Source of the DNA: Bacillota bacterium
GTDB taxonomy: Bacteria; Bacillota; Desulfotomaculia; Desulfotomaculales; Desulforudaceae
Direction: 5' to 3'
DNA: 64,000 bases
Assembly (NCBI GenBank): GCA_040757205.1
Contig: JBFLXL010000006.1
Coordinates: 56,217 to 120,216 of the forward strand
The notes beneath the pieces are model-generated. The model ran no database searches. It saw only the letters and a list, made by a program, of their open reading frames with translations, and was not told where the DNA came from. Positions within the stretch are counted from its first letter, which is position 1. Every line of letters starts with the position of its first letter. The position numbers and the translations under genes were made by a program. This document shows, piece after piece, positions 8,979-18,642 of the stretch.

Positions 8979-10274
8979 CTAGACCGGCCGGCGGTCAATC
9001 ACGCGTTTGGTCTTGCCTTCCGTTCGCTCCAGCGAGCGGTACTCCACCAGCTTGACTTTCGGGGTGATGTTCAGGGTACTCTGGAGGCGTTCTTTGATGT
9101 TTCTTTCGAGGGTCTCCAGGTCGCGAAAGGCCCCGGTGAAGTAGTCGGCGGCCAGTTCGACCCGCACCTCCATTTCGTCCAGGTATCCCTTCCGGTCCAC
9201 AATGATCTGGTAATGCGGGCCGACTCCAGCGGTATCCATCAGGATTTCCTCCACCTGGGACGGGAAGACGTTCACCCCGCGGATGATCAGCATGTCGTCC
9301 GTCCGCCCGAATACGCGACGCATGCGCACGGTGGTCCGCCCGCAGGGGCACGGGGTATAATCCAGAGTGGTCAGATCCCTGGTCCGGTAGCGAAGGAGCG
9401 GCAGGCCCTCCTTGGTCAGGGTGGTGATCACCAGTTCCCCCTGCACACCCGGGGGCAGGGTCTCGCCGGTTTCGGGGTCGATGATCTCGGGCAGGAAGTG
9501 GTCTTCCGAGATGTGCAGCCCGTCTTGAAGCCGGCACTCACCGGACACGCCCGGTCCGATCAGCTCGCTCATGCCGTAGTTGTCGGTGGCCGCAAAACCC
9601 CAGGCGGTCTGGAGTTCCTGGCGCAGGCCCTCCGACCAGGGCTCGGAACCGAAAAGGCCCAGCCGGAGCCCCAGCCGGATGGGGTCCAACCCGTTCTCGC
9701 GGGCCACCTCGGCGATGTACAGGGCGTAAGTGGGTGTACTAACCAGCGCGGTGGTGTTGAAGTCCTGCATCAGGCGGAGCTGGCGCCGGGTATTCCCGGC
9801 GGACGCCGGCACGACGGTGGCCCCGACCCGTTCCAGTCCGTAGTGCAGGCCGAAACCCCCGGTAAAAAGGCCGTAACTGAAACAAATCTGGACGACGTCA
9901 CGGGGCTTCACCCCGGCCTGGACCACCACCCGGGCCACCAGTTCCGACCAGGTGCCGAGATCTTTACGCGTGTAGCCCACCACGGTCGGCCGGCCGGTGG
10001 TGCCCGATGAAGCGTGAATCCGCACCATCTTCTCCAGGGGCACCGCGAACAGTCCGTACGGGTAGTTGTCGCGCAAGTCGTCTTTTTCGGTGAACGGCAG
10101 CTTCGGCAGGTCGGAGAGGCTCTTGACGCCGGTCGGCCTAAAGCCCATTTCCCGCAGGCGGTTGCGGTAGAAAGGCACCTTCCGGCAGACCCGGCGGACC
10201 ACGGACTGCAGCCGGTCCAACTGGAGGCGCTTCATGTCGTCCCGCGACAGCGTTTCCATCCTGTCCCAGATCAT
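8979..10274 (-). CDS. paaK: Phenylacetate-CoA ligase, second copy
   Basis: Second aryl-acid CoA ligase, 431 residues, with the same motif order as its neighbour: [62 protein letters not shown] and the C-terminal KTKRVIDRR. The two copies are clearly paralogous but diverged throughout, so the duplication is old and substrates may differ. ATG start. The 276-base gap upstream (10275-10550) separates it from the divergently transcribed acs gene and must hold both promoters; no confident promoter was recognised there. Confidence 0.93.
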   Translation of the reverse strand: MIWDRMETLSRDDMKRLQLDRLQSVVRRVCRKVPFYRNRLREMGFRPTGVKSLSDLPKLPFTEKDDLRDNYPYGLFAVPLEKMVRIHASSGTTGRPTVVGYTRKDLGTWSELVARVVVQAGVKPRDVVQICFSYGLFTGGFGLHYGLERVGATVVPASAGNTRRQLRLMQDFNTTALVSTPTYALYIAEVARENGLDPIRLGLRLGLFGSEPWSEGLRQELQTAWGFAATDNYGMSELIGPGVSGECRLQDGLHISEDHFLPEIIDPETGETLPPGVQGELVITTLTKEGLPLLRYRTRDLTTLDYTPCPCGRTTVRMRRVFGRTDDMLIIRGVNVFPSQVEEILMDTAGVGPHYQIIVDRKGYLDEMEVRVELAADYFTGAFRDLETLERNIKERLQSTLNITPKVKLVEYRSLERTEGKTKRVIDRRPV

Positions 10275-10550
10275 TCGGTGTCAACTCCATTGTTCCGGTA
10301 AAAATACCATTCGCCAAGGGGGTCCCGGATTTCCTGCTGGCCCGACAAGGTTTTGCCGCCGAGCGGTTCGCCGGTGGAGAGTACCGTTCACCCTCAACTA
10401 TCGACCGTTGGGCGCCAATATTCACCGGTAGACCTCGACATTCGGCGATTGGCCCCCGAATTCTTTTCAGTCCCCCTGGAGCACGGTAGAATCCCATTAA
10501 ACACTTGAGGAATTGGTGTGAATCTCAGTCTTTGAAGGGGGAGGGTTTCC

Positions 10551-12533
10551 GTGGCCGTCAAGAAGGAGACTATCGAGACCCTGCTCGAGGAGAGCCGGAT
10601 ATTCCATCCCGACGAGCAGTTCACCCGCCAGGCCAACGTCAAAAACCGGGACATCTACGCCGAGGCCCGGGCGAACCCGCGGATTTTCTGGGCGATGCAG
10701 GCCGAGCGTCTGGACTGGTACCGCAAATGGGACCAGGTCCTGGATTGGGAGCCCCCGTTCGCCAAATGGTTCGTGAACGGGAAGCTGAATGTGTGTTACA
10801 ACTGCGTCGACCGGCACCTCAATTCCTGGCGGAAAAACAAGGCCGCCATCATCTTTGAGGGTGAACCGGGGGATAGTCGAATTCTGACCTACTGGGACCT
10901 GTGGCGTGAAGTCACCCAGTTCGCCAACGTGCTGCGCATGTTGGGGGTCCGGAAGGGCGACCGCGTGGCCATCTACCTGCCCATGATCGCCGAGGCGGCC
11001 ATCGCCATGCTGGCCTGCGCCCGGATCGGCGCGCCCCACAGCGTGGTGTTCGGGGGGTTTTCCGCCGAGGCGCTGCGCGACCGCATTAACGACGCCGGGG
11101 CGAAGCTTCTGATTACAGCGGACGGCGGGTGGCGCCGGGGCAAAATCGTGCCCCTGAAGCGGAACGCCGATGCCGCCCTGAAAGAGTGCCCGTCGGTCGA
11201 CAAGGTCCTGGTGGTCAAACGCACCGGCCAGGAGGTGCCGATGCAGGAAGGGCGCGACTACCGGTACGACGACCTGGTGGTCGGGGTGACCGTGGGCGGG
11301 CCCTGCGAGGAAATGGACTCCGAAGACATGCTCTTCATTCTGTACACCAGCGGTACCACCGGCAAGCCCAAGGGTGTGGTCCACACCACCGGCGGCTACC
11401 TGACCGGGGTTTCCACCACCCACCACATGGTGTTCGACGTCAAAGACCGCGATGTCTTCTGGTGCACGGCGGACGTCGGCTGGGTGACCGGGCACAGCTA
11501 CGTGGTGTACGGACCGCTGGCCAACGGGGCGACCACCGTGATTTACGAGGGGGCGCCCGACTTCCCTGAGTTCGACCGCTTCTGGGCGATCATCGAACGC
11601 TACGGGGTCAACATTTTCTACACCGCGCCCACGGCCATCCGCGCCTTCATGAAGTGGGGCGACGAGTGGCCCGCCCGGCGCGATCTTTCCAGCCTGCGCG
11701 TTTTGGGCACGGTCGGCGAGCCGATCAACCCCGAGGCCTGGATCTGGTACCACAAGTACATTGGGTCCGAACGCTGCCCGATCGTGGACACCTGGTGGCA
11801 GACCGAAACCGGGATGATCATGATCAGCGCCCTGCCGGGGATCATCTCCACGAAGCCGGGTTCAGCATCGGTACCGCTTCCGGGCGTGGAGATCGACGTG
11901 GTCGACAAGGAAGGAAACTCGGTGATGCTGGGCAAAGGCGGCTTCCTCGTGATCAGGGAGCCCTGGCCGTCAATGCTCCGCACCATCTACGGCGATAACG
12001 AACGGTACGTGCGCGAGTATTGGGGCAAGATTCCCGGCCAAACACTGTACTTTGCCGGGGACGGCGCGCGCCGCGACTATCACAATTATTTCTGGATTTT
12101 AGGCCGGGTGGACGATGTGATCAACGTGGCCGGACACCGGCTGAGCACGATGGAAATCGAGAGCGCGCTGGTCGACCACCCCTGGGTGGCCGAGTCGGCG
12201 GCCATCGGCAAGGCGCACGAAATGAAAGGGCAGGCCATCTCGGTGTTTGTGACCCTAAAAGGGAAGTACTTCAAGGAACTCAAAGACGGATCGAAAACCA
12301 GGGGCGAGTTTGCGTCCGACCTCAAGGCCCACGTGGTGAAGAAGATCGGAGCGATCGCCCGGCCGGACGACATCTTCCTGACCGCCGAACTGCCGAAAAC
12401 CAGGAGCGGCAAGATCATGCGCCGCCTGTTGCGGGATATCGCCGAGGGCCGGGCCTTGGGCGACACCACCACATTGGCCGACCCCGCGGTCTGCCGGGAA
12501 CTCAAAGAGAAGTACGAGAGCAAGGAATCCTAG
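10551..12533 (+). CDS. acs: Acetyl-CoA synthetase (AMP-forming)
   Basis: Converts acetate, ATP and CoA to acetyl-CoA, AMP and pyrophosphate. Length 660 residues, near the usual 650. Motif [19 protein letters not shown] at about residue 263, [12 protein letters not shown] near 415, [27 protein letters not shown] near 505, and the acetylatable lysine in TRSGKIMRR near 620. GTG start with AGGGGGAGGG upstream. It precedes an acetate-type symporter, which fits acetate assimilation. Specificity for acetate over propionate is likely but not proven by sequence. Confidence 0.95.
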   Translation: MAVKKETIETLLEESRIFHPDEQFTRQANVKNRDIYAEARANPRIFWAMQAERLDWYRKWDQVLDWEPPFAKWFVNGKLNVCYNCVDRHLNSWRKNKAAIIFEGEPGDSRILTYWDLWREVTQFANVLRMLGVRKGDRVAIYLPMIAEAAIAMLACARIGAPHSVVFGGFSAEALRDRINDAGAKLLITADGGWRRGKIVPLKRNADAALKECPSVDKVLVVKRTGQEVPMQEGRDYRYDDLVVGVTVGGPCEEMDSEDMLFILYTSGTTGKPKGVVHTTGGYLTGVSTTHHMVFDVKDRDVFWCTADVGWVTGHSYVVYGPLANGATTVIYEGAPDFPEFDRFWAIIERYGVNIFYTAPTAIRAFMKWGDEWPARRDLSSLRVLGTVGEPINPEAWIWYHKYIGSERCPIVDTWWQTETGMIMISALPGIISTKPGSASVPLPGVEIDVVDKEGNSVMLGKGGFLVIREPWPSMLRTIYGDNERYVREYWGKIPGQTLYFAGDGARRDYHNYFWILGRVDDVINVAGHRLSTMEIESALVDHPWVAESAAIGKAHEMKGQAISVFVTLKGKYFKELKDGSKTRGEFASDLKAHVVKKIGAIARPDDIFLTAELPKTRSGKIMRRLLRDIAEGRALGDTTTLADPAVCRELKEKYESKES

Positions 12534-12582
12534 GATGACATCAACCTCAACCGGGGGGCAAACCCGATAGAGGCGCATCCGG

Positions 12583-12694
12583 GTTCGCACCTCCCGGACT
12601 AAGTGTTCGCCGGTGAAACGCCGCATCAACCTGGAAGAACTGACCGCGGTCATTGTGTTCGCACCCTCCCGGACCAAGTGTTCGCCGGTGAAAC
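12583..12694. CRISPR. Two-repeat CRISPR-like unit, no cas genes
   Basis: Two 37-38-base direct repeats at 12583-12619 and 12657-12694 differ by one T/C change and one extra C. Each begins GTTCGCACC and ends GCCGGTGAAAC, and they flank a unique 37-base stretch (12620-12656). Equal repeat and spacer length, GTT start and GAAAC end are typical of CRISPR repeats. No third copy and no cas gene lie in the window. It could also be a simple duplicated intergenic element. It occupies the 307-base gap after acs together with a long hairpin. Confidence 0.4.
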
Positions 12695-12746
12695 AGACAG
12701 GCACCGGCACGGTTTCCCGGGGAAAGGCGGTCTGCAGGCCGCCGTC

Positions 12747-12804
12747 AAACCATAGACGGAGGATTGTCCGCTACGCAGGGACAGATCAGCCGCTATGGTT
12801 TTTT
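12747..12804 (+). terminator. Long hairpin with T tract before the symporter genes
   Basis: Nine-base arms AAACCATAG and CTATGGTTT, extended by an inner CGG/CCG pairing, enclose about 30 bases and run into TTTTTTAT. It would terminate acs read-through or, given its long structured loop and position 40 bases before the next gene, act as an attenuator for the symporter operon. Confidence 0.5.
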
Positions 12805-12840
12805 ATAGAGGGCAAGAGATTTGTTTAAGGGGGTTTTGGA

Positions 12841-13206
12841 ATGGGCGACACGCCTCCGGGTACGGGACCGGGCACCCCCGCGAATGCGGGGGGTACCGCT
12901 CCCAGGTATGAGGTGCACAGCGAGCAATACCTGCACCTGGTGATGAGTGCACAGTTGAAGCTGAGTCTGAAGTGTTTTGCCATTTTTGTGGTGATTCTGG
13001 TGGGGATTCCACTGGCCAATTTCTACCTGCCCGAGATCGCCAACACCCGTATCTGGGGGTTCACCCTGAGCTGGCTGTTCCTGGGGGTGTTGTTTTATCC
13101 CTTGACCTGGATAATCGCCCGCATCTACGTCTCCCGGTCCCTGGCCCTGGAAGACGAAATCATCGCCCGGGCGACATGGGAAGAGGGGAGGATGAGCGGT
13201 GGCTGA
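12841..13206 (+). CDS. DUF485-type small membrane protein, symporter partner
   Basis: Membrane protein of 121 residues: a Pro/Gly/Thr-rich N-terminal tail of about 30 residues, then two hydrophobic helices (near 45-65 and 73-98). This matches the DUF485 family, which is found upstream of acetate/solute sodium symporters (YjcH-ActP in E. coli). It overlaps the symporter start by 8 bases, so translation is coupled. ATG start with AAGGGGG upstream. Function as an accessory subunit is inferred from context. Confidence 0.78.
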   Translation: MGDTPPGTGPGTPANAGGTAPRYEVHSEQYLHLVMSAQLKLSLKCFAIFVVILVGIPLANFYLPEIANTRIWGFTLSWLFLGVLFYPLTWIIARIYVSRSLALEDEIIARATWEEGRMSGG

Positions 13207-15280
13207 TATCGCCTGGATTCCGCTGATCTTCGTAACGCTTCTGGTTATCGCCACCGTAGGACTGGGAATCTGGGTGCAGCGTTCGGTACGCAGCACCGCC
13301 GACATGTACGTCGCCTCCCGCGCGGTAAGTGTGCCGATGAACTCGGCGGCCATTTCCGGTGAGTACCTTTCCGCGGCTTCCCTGATGGGCATCGCCGGCA
13401 TGGTGATGAAGTTCGGTTACGACGTGCTCTGGTACCCCGTGCTGTACGCGGCCGGCTACCTCTTTCTGCTGCTCTTTATCGCCAGTCCCCTGCGGCGGTT
13501 CGGGGCGTACACCATCCCGGACTTCGCCGAGGGCCGCTACTCGAGCGCCGCCTTCCGGAAGATCGCGGTGGTGTTCGTGCTGACCATCGGCCTTTTTTAC
13601 ACCATGCCGCAGATGAAGGGGGCCGGCGTGGCCCTGGTGAATATCCTGCACACCCCTTACTGGGTGGGCGTGGTCCTGGTCGGTTCGGTGATCACCTTCA
13701 ACGTGGCGCTGGGCGGCATGAAAGGCATCACCTTCGTGCAGGCCTTTCATTACTGGATAAAGATGTTCGCGGTCTCGGTGCCGATGTTCGTCCTGTTTGC
13801 CTTCGTGGGCGGCTACCCGGGCCAGATGGCCCAGTTCGGGAACGAGGGTGAAGCGGGGAAATCATTGCCCAGGTTCCACGATGACCACCAGATAACATAC
13901 CGGCCGGTGGCCCCGGCGAACGAGGTTGTGTTTCCCGATGCCATCTCGGGCCGCTTCGCCGGCGGAGCCGAGGTCATCGTCACCACCTCCGCGGCCCTGC
14001 CGCCGGGCAGTGACCCGATCACGCCGGCGGACCTCGTGGCGTCGGGGTTGCCCGCCCAGACGGTGGCCCGGGAAATAGCGGGCCAGGAACGCACGCTCTA
14101 CGTGTTCCCGGCGGGGGCCGAGTTCACCACCACCCGCCCGGTGACCGTGACCAGAAACGGCGAACCGGTGATCGTCACCGACCCTTCGACCCGCAAGAAG
14201 AAGGAACTGGTTGTGGCGGCGAAACTCCAGTTGTTCCCGGTGCCGGGAGAGGAACGGGTGGTCGTGCAGTACGCCCGGGGCGAGGTGGTGCCGAACGCGC
14301 CCGCCGACAAGACCTGGCTGGAGCCGTTCGGGCCGCTGACCAACAAGTACGGTTACCCGGTGTTGTACACCTACTCGCTGATCCTGGCCATTATCTGCGG
14401 CACCGCCGGGCTGCCCCACATCCTGGTGCGGTTCTACACCAACCCGGACGGCCGGACGGCGAAACGGACCGCCTTTTGGGTGTTGATCCTGCTCGGCTGC
14501 TTCTACCTGTTCCCCCCGATATTCGGGGTGATGGGCCGCAATGCCGTACCCCAGCTCTACGCCATCACCGGCGGCGCCTACAGCACGGACTCAGTGATCC
14601 TGGTCCTGCCCAAGATCCTGAACCAGAATATGGTCTACCTCGGCGACATACTGTCCGGCATCACCTCGGCGGGTGCTTTCGCCGGGTTTATGACCACCTT
14701 CTCGGGGCTCTTGGTTTCGATCACGGGCGCTTTAGCCCACGACATCTACGGGAACATGCTCAATAAGAAGGCCACGCCCAGGCAGCGGATCAAGGCCTTC
14801 CGCACGGCGGCCGTCCTGGCCGGCTGTGGGGCGATGATCCTGGGCACGTTCGTGGAGAACTTCGACATCAACATGATGGTGGGCTGGGCGTTCGCGATCG
14901 CGGCGGCCTCGTACTTCCCGATGCTGATTATGAGCGTCTGGTGGCGCCGGGCAAGCGCGGCCGGCGCGGCCATCGGGATGCTGGTGGGCGGGATCTCGGC
15001 CCTGATGGCGATCGTGTCCACGATGCTGGCCGACAAACAGGTGCTGCCTTGGTTGGCCGTATGGTACGCGGACAACCCGATCTACCGCACCCTGGCGGAA
15101 CAGCCGGCGATCTGGGCGGTCCCGCTGGCCCTGTTCTTGATCTTTACGGTGTCTATGTTGACCCCCAGGGGGGTGCCGCACGACGTGCACCATAAGATGT
15201 TGGTGCTGCACGCACCCGAGGAGCTTGGGCTGAAAGACGAATACATCAAGGAAGAAACCGCGCCGAAGCCGGCCCGGTAG
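13199..15280 (+). CDS. actP: Solute:sodium symporter, ActP-like, with inserted extramembrane domain
   Basis: Sodium:solute symporter of 693 residues, longer than the usual 520-550. Helices 1-6 occupy about residues 1-210, with the family region SAAISGEYLSAASLMGIAG near 40-60; helices resume near 380 (YPVLYTYSLILAIICGTAGLPHI) and run to about 665. Residues about 215-377 form a hydrophilic insert rich in beta-type sequence with no hydrophobic helix, unlike ActP of E. coli. Its position after acs and a DUF485 gene makes acetate or another short acid the likely substrate. GTG start overlapping the upstream gene. Substrate is inferred, not shown. Confidence 0.85.
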   Translation: MADIAWIPLIFVTLLVIATVGLGIWVQRSVRSTADMYVASRAVSVPMNSAAISGEYLSAASLMGIAGMVMKFGYDVLWYPVLYAAGYLFLLLFIASPLRRFGAYTIPDFAEGRYSSAAFRKIAVVFVLTIGLFYTMPQMKGAGVALVNILHTPYWVGVVLVGSVITFNVALGGMKGITFVQAFHYWIKMFAVSVPMFVLFAFVGGYPGQMAQFGNEGEAGKSLPRFHDDHQITYRPVAPANEVVFPDAISGRFAGGAEVIVTTSAALPPGSDPITPADLVASGLPAQTVAREIAGQERTLYVFPAGAEFTTTRPVTVTRNGEPVIVTDPSTRKKKELVVAAKLQLFPVPGEERVVVQYARGEVVPNAPADKTWLEPFGPLTNKYGYPVLYTYSLILAIICGTAGLPHILVRFYTNPDGRTAKRTAFWVLILLGCFYLFPPIFGVMGRNAVPQLYAITGGAYSTDSVILVLPKILNQNMVYLGDILSGITSAGAFAGFMTTFSGLLVSITGALAHDIYGNMLNKKATPRQRIKAFRTAAVLAGCGAMILGTFVENFDINMMVGWAFAIAAASYFPMLIMSVWWRRASAAGAAIGMLVGGISALMAIVSTMLADKQVLPWLAVWYADNPIYRTLAEQPAIWAVPLALFLIFTVSMLTPRGVPHDVHHKMLVLHAPEELGLKDEYIKEETAPKPAR

Positions 15281-15336
15281 CGGGGGTGGCGCCAAACGCC
15301 CCACCTTCATACCGGAACAGGGAGGAATTCTGTCGC

Positions 15337-15501
15337 ATGGGTGGAACGCTTAAGAGGAACCTGGCGATATATTCGGTATACCTGGGCTTGCTGGCCGTGA
15401 TCGGGGTTTCCGTTCGCTACCTGGGCCTGGACATGACGGTCGGCATCTGGTTCGCCATCGGGGTGGCTTGCGTGTTTGCAGTGTTCTGGCCGCGCTGGTG
15501 A
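15337..15501 (+). CDS. Small two-helix membrane protein
   Basis: A 54-residue protein (starts MGGTLKRNLAIYSVYLGLLA) with two hydrophobic segments (about 9-25 and 31-49) and a final PRW. The ATG at 15337 is preferred over an upstream in-frame start because GGGAGGAATT lies just ahead of it. It follows the symporter by 56 bases and is probably part of the same transcript. No family recognised; by position it may be a symporter accessory peptide. Confidence 0.65.
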   Translation: MGGTLKRNLAIYSVYLGLLAVIGVSVRYLGLDMTVGIWFAIGVACVFAVFWPRW

Positions 15502-15505
15502 AGCG

Positions 15506-15556
15506 GTGGGAGGCCGCCGCTTGGCTCCGTGCTGCGCGTGGACGTCGGTCACGGGC
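15506..15556 (+). repeat. Dispersed intergenic repeat, copy 2
   Basis: Shares GCCGCCGCTTGGCTCCGTGC and the following TGCGC with the copy at 4871-4938. It begins 5 bases after the stop codon of the small membrane protein, splitting it from the next gene. Confidence 0.6.
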
Positions 15557-15597
15557 GCGGTTTGTAGGACTGTGGGTTGGAAGGGGGCGTCAGGAGT

Positions 15598-17502
15598 ATG
15601 GATTACTACAAATTGTTGAAGGACACCCCGCCGTTTTCGGCTCTTCCGGATGAACGGATACGGGAATGCGTTCCCCACCTGACGACCAAGGACTACCTCA
15701 AAGGAACCTACATCTTCCGGCAGGGGGAGCCCCATCAGGAGCACTTGTTTTTCCTGTTGTCCGGCCTGGTGGAAATCCTTCTGGTCGGGGACCACGGCGA
15801 GGAGCGGGCGGTGGGCCTCTTGAAGCCGGGCGATTTCTTCGGGGAGTGTCTCTTGTTTACCGACTCCTACCCAACCACCTCGCGGACGGTGGAGGATAGC
15901 CGTTGCCTGCTTATCCCGGAGGTCTGCTTCGAAGACCTGAAGTCGGATCCGGATTTCGTCGGCTTTTTTAGTCACGCGCTGGCGGAACGGATGCGGTACG
16001 TGTACCAAGAGGTGGCCCGGGAACAAAACTGGCCGCCGCCTTGGGAGCCCCAACACTACCGGAGGCGGCTCTACGAGATAATGTCGTCCCCGGTGGTTAC
16101 CTGCCTCGAGGAACACCGGGTCACCGAGTTGGCGCAGTTGTTTGCCGAGCGGGAAATCAGCGCGGTGGTAATCTTGGATCGCGGCGGCATCCCCCGCGGG
16201 ATGCTTACGGCGAAGGATCTGGTGCGCCGCGTTCTGGCCGCGGCGGATTTCGAGCACCAGGCCCGCCGACCGGCGGCCGTCTTGATGAACGAGAAACTGG
16301 TGCTGCTGCCGCCGGAGGCGCATATCTACGAGGCGTTGCTGGCGATGATGCGCAATAATGTGCGTCACGTCCTGGTAGAGAGCCAGGGGATGCTCTTGGG
16401 CATCGTGACGATGGGTGATCTGGTCCGGGCCCAGCACCTGGACGTGCTCCGGACCGTGGACGCCGTCGAACGCGCTCCCAGTATCGAGGGGATAGCCGCG
16501 CGCATGCCGGACATCGACCGCGTGGTGGGCGACATGGTGAGCGGCGACGCCTCATCGGAAGAGATCTGTACGCTGGTTACGGAGTTCTACGATCGGGTGA
16601 CCTGCCAGTTGATCCGGATGGTGGAGGAACAGATGTTCGCCGAGGGCAAGGGCCGCCCGCCGACGAGTTATTGCTGGTTGACAATGGGTAGCGGGGGCCG
16701 CCGTGAACAAGTCCTGCGTACCGACCAGGACAACGCCTTGATCTACGACGATCCCCAACCGGGAGAGGAAGAGAAAACGGCGGCCTACTTCCTGGAGTTG
16801 GCCGGCCGGGTGGTTTCCGGTTTGGAGCAGTGCGGGTTCCGGCCTTGTCCCGGTCAGGTGATGGCCGGCAACCCGGACTGGTGCAAGCCGATGCGGGACT
16901 GGTTCCCGACCTTGAAGAAATGGACCTTGGACCTGAACCCGCAAATGCTAAGGCTGATGAGTATTTTTCTTGATTTTCGCCCGGTATACGGCCAATTCGC
17001 CATGGCCCATTCTTTAAGACGCTACTTTTTCCAACGGTTGGAAAAGGCGCCGGTGGTGCTGCATTTCATGGCCCGTGACGCCCTTTCCAGGAAGGTGCCG
17101 TTAAACCCGCTCCGGCAGGTGATAACCGAACGGTCCGGCCCCCACAAGGATCAACTGGACCTTAAACGGGCCGTGTTGATCCACGTCGTGGACGCTGTGC
17201 GTTTGTTTGCGTTGCGCGACGGCCTCCTGGAGACTTCGACGGTGGGCCGGCTCCGCCAATTGGTTGACAAGGAGGTCCTGCCCAAGGACGACGCCGAGGC
17301 CTTTCAGGTGGCCTACGACAGCATTCTGATGCTCCGGCTGCGGTTGAATTTGCGCCGCATGGCCGAAGGGAAAAAACCATCCAACTATGTGAGTCCCCGG
17401 AAGCTGACCAGAAGGGAATTGGCGATGGTGAAGGACGCCATGATGGCTGTTTCACGGTTGCAGAAGTTTACGGGCGTGACTTTCCGGGTGGAAGGGTACT
17501 AA
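15598..17502 (+). CDS. cNMP-binding / CBS / DUF294 nucleotidyltransferase-like protein
   Basis: Signal-responsive protein of 634 residues with four domains in order: cyclic-nucleotide-binding fold (about 1-130, with GLLKPGDFFGE), paired CBS domains (about 155-285), a DUF294 nucleotidyltransferase-like domain with GSGGRREQ and TDQDNALIYDD (about 360-390), and a DUF294 C-terminal helical domain (to 634). The GSxxR...DxD pattern resembles the GlnD uridylyltransferase active site. Such genes regularly sit with acetate symporters and DnaQ-like exonucleases. ATG at 15598 chosen for the CAGGAG site; an upstream TTG at 15577 is possible. Target protein unknown. Confidence 0.88.
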   Translation: MDYYKLLKDTPPFSALPDERIRECVPHLTTKDYLKGTYIFRQGEPHQEHLFFLLSGLVEILLVGDHGEERAVGLLKPGDFFGECLLFTDSYPTTSRTVEDSRCLLIPEVCFEDLKSDPDFVGFFSHALAERMRYVYQEVAREQNWPPPWEPQHYRRRLYEIMSSPVVTCLEEHRVTELAQLFAEREISAVVILDRGGIPRGMLTAKDLVRRVLAAADFEHQARRPAAVLMNEKLVLLPPEAHIYEALLAMMRNNVRHVLVESQGMLLGIVTMGDLVRAQHLDVLRTVDAVERAPSIEGIAARMPDIDRVVGDMVSGDASSEEICTLVTEFYDRVTCQLIRMVEEQMFAEGKGRPPTSYCWLTMGSGGRREQVLRTDQDNALIYDDPQPGEEEKTAAYFLELAGRVVSGLEQCGFRPCPGQVMAGNPDWCKPMRDWFPTLKKWTLDLNPQMLRLMSIFLDFRPVYGQFAMAHSLRRYFFQRLEKAPVVLHFMARDALSRKVPLNPLRQVITERSGPHKDQLDLKRAVLIHVVDAVRLFALRDGLLETSTVGRLRQLVDKEVLPKDDAEAFQVAYDSILMLRLRLNLRRMAEGKKPSNYVSPRKLTRRELAMVKDAMMAVSRLQKFTGVTFRVEGY

Positions 17503-17519
17503 AAGGGGTTGAGTGCATC

Positions 17520-18227
17520 GTGAGTATCGCCGCCAATTTCTCCGGCCTTTGGAGAAATAATTCCAGCGCGGTCCAGCCGGGTTGCGACGACCTTACCCCG
17601 GAGCTGGTTCAACTGTGCAGCGCCAAGCCGCCCGAAGATGTGTCGCTGTATAACATTGTGTACTCCGTGATTGACACCGAGACCACCGGGTTGCGGCCCG
17701 ATACCGGGGATGAAGTAATCTCGGCGGCCTGTGTCCGGGTCGTGGCGGCCAAAATCCAAAACGATTATTTCTATACCCTGGTTAATCCTGAACGTGAGGT
17801 GCCGGAGTTGGCCACCACGATTACGGGAATCACCACTGAAGGGGTGCGGGGACAGCCGGTGCTGGAAAAGGTGTTACCCCGCATGCTTCAGAAAATGGCC
17901 GGGGGGCTCATCACCGGTTTTAACATTCAGTTTGACCTGGTGTTTTTGAATAACGGGTTGAAAAGGAAGTGCGGCGCCATCCTTAATCCGGCGGTGGTGT
18001 TGGATGTTTTGTCTTTGTGCCGGATCCTCAAACCCCGCGCCCGGACCTTCGGCCTCGGGGCGATGGCCCGGGAATATCAGATTTCGGTGAAGGACCGGCA
18101 TAACGCTCTCGGGGACGCCCTGATCACTGCCCGGCTGCTGTTGTGCCTGCTCCCCGAATTGGAGGCGCGGGGGGTGCGGACCCTACGGGATCTACGCCAT
18201 TTTCTGCGCTACCACGCGTTGTACTAG
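17520..18227 (+). CDS. DnaQ-like 3'-5' exonuclease
   Basis: Exonuclease of the DEDDh type, 235 residues. Motif I is VIDTETTGL (near residue 50), motif II is TGFNIQFDLVFL (near 133), motif III is RHNALGDALITA (near 193), giving all five acidic/histidine ligands. The 45 N-terminal residues are extra. It starts 17 bases after the DUF294 gene, and this pairing recurs beside acetate symporters in other bacteria. The substrate (DNA, RNA or a nucleotide signal) is unknown. GTG start. Confidence 0.88.
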   Translation: MSIAANFSGLWRNNSSAVQPGCDDLTPELVQLCSAKPPEDVSLYNIVYSVIDTETTGLRPDTGDEVISAACVRVVAAKIQNDYFYTLVNPEREVPELATTITGITTEGVRGQPVLEKVLPRMLQKMAGGLITGFNIQFDLVFLNNGLKRKCGAILNPAVVLDVLSLCRILKPRARTFGLGAMAREYQISVKDRHNALGDALITARLLLCLLPELEARGVRTLRDLRHFLRYHALY

Positions 18228-18642
18228 TATATTTGTCCGTGACAGTTCGCGCCCGCAACGGGTATAAGATGTATGGGCGCAGCGTGTAGGCGGTCCAGGC
18301 TGCTTGGGCAGTATTAAGGTGGGCCGCTGCGGAGCAATGTGTCACCTTCCGGTGGAGGCGGCAGTGGCCAGTCGCCCGCGGCGGTTCGACGGCCTTGAGG
18401 GCTGTTTATTGTATTATGTATACAGCATATAAGCACATAATACCAAAAAAGGTTTTCTGAGGACAATAGACCCCTTAATTAGTTATCATATTTAAAATTC
18501 CGTTTGTACTAACGTTAATGCCAAATACGGCCTCCGGGCCTTAAATTTATTTTGTTTTTAAATGGGATGTTAGCGCCGGCGAAAAAAGTGTAAAATAGGG
18601 GTAGGATAGCTTTGGAAAATTATTTCTGGGAGGCGAAGCTGT
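18228..18642. other. Gene-poor gap of 415 bases
   Basis: No ORF with a ribosome site was found. The left half is GC-rich with GGTG/CACC pairings; the right half (about 18400-18600) is sharply AT-rich, including GTATACAGCATATAAGC, and probably holds the promoter of the HEAT-repeat gene. No known RNA was recognised. Confidence 0.5.

Noticed and set aside
10497..11753. 418-codon minus-strand frame opposite acs
   Set aside because: It lies against a clear acetyl-CoA synthetase and looks like third-position GC shadow.
18228..18642. Structured RNA such as SRP or 6S RNA in the gap before the HEAT gene
   Set aside because: Pairings are weak and none of the conserved loops of those RNAs could be identified.
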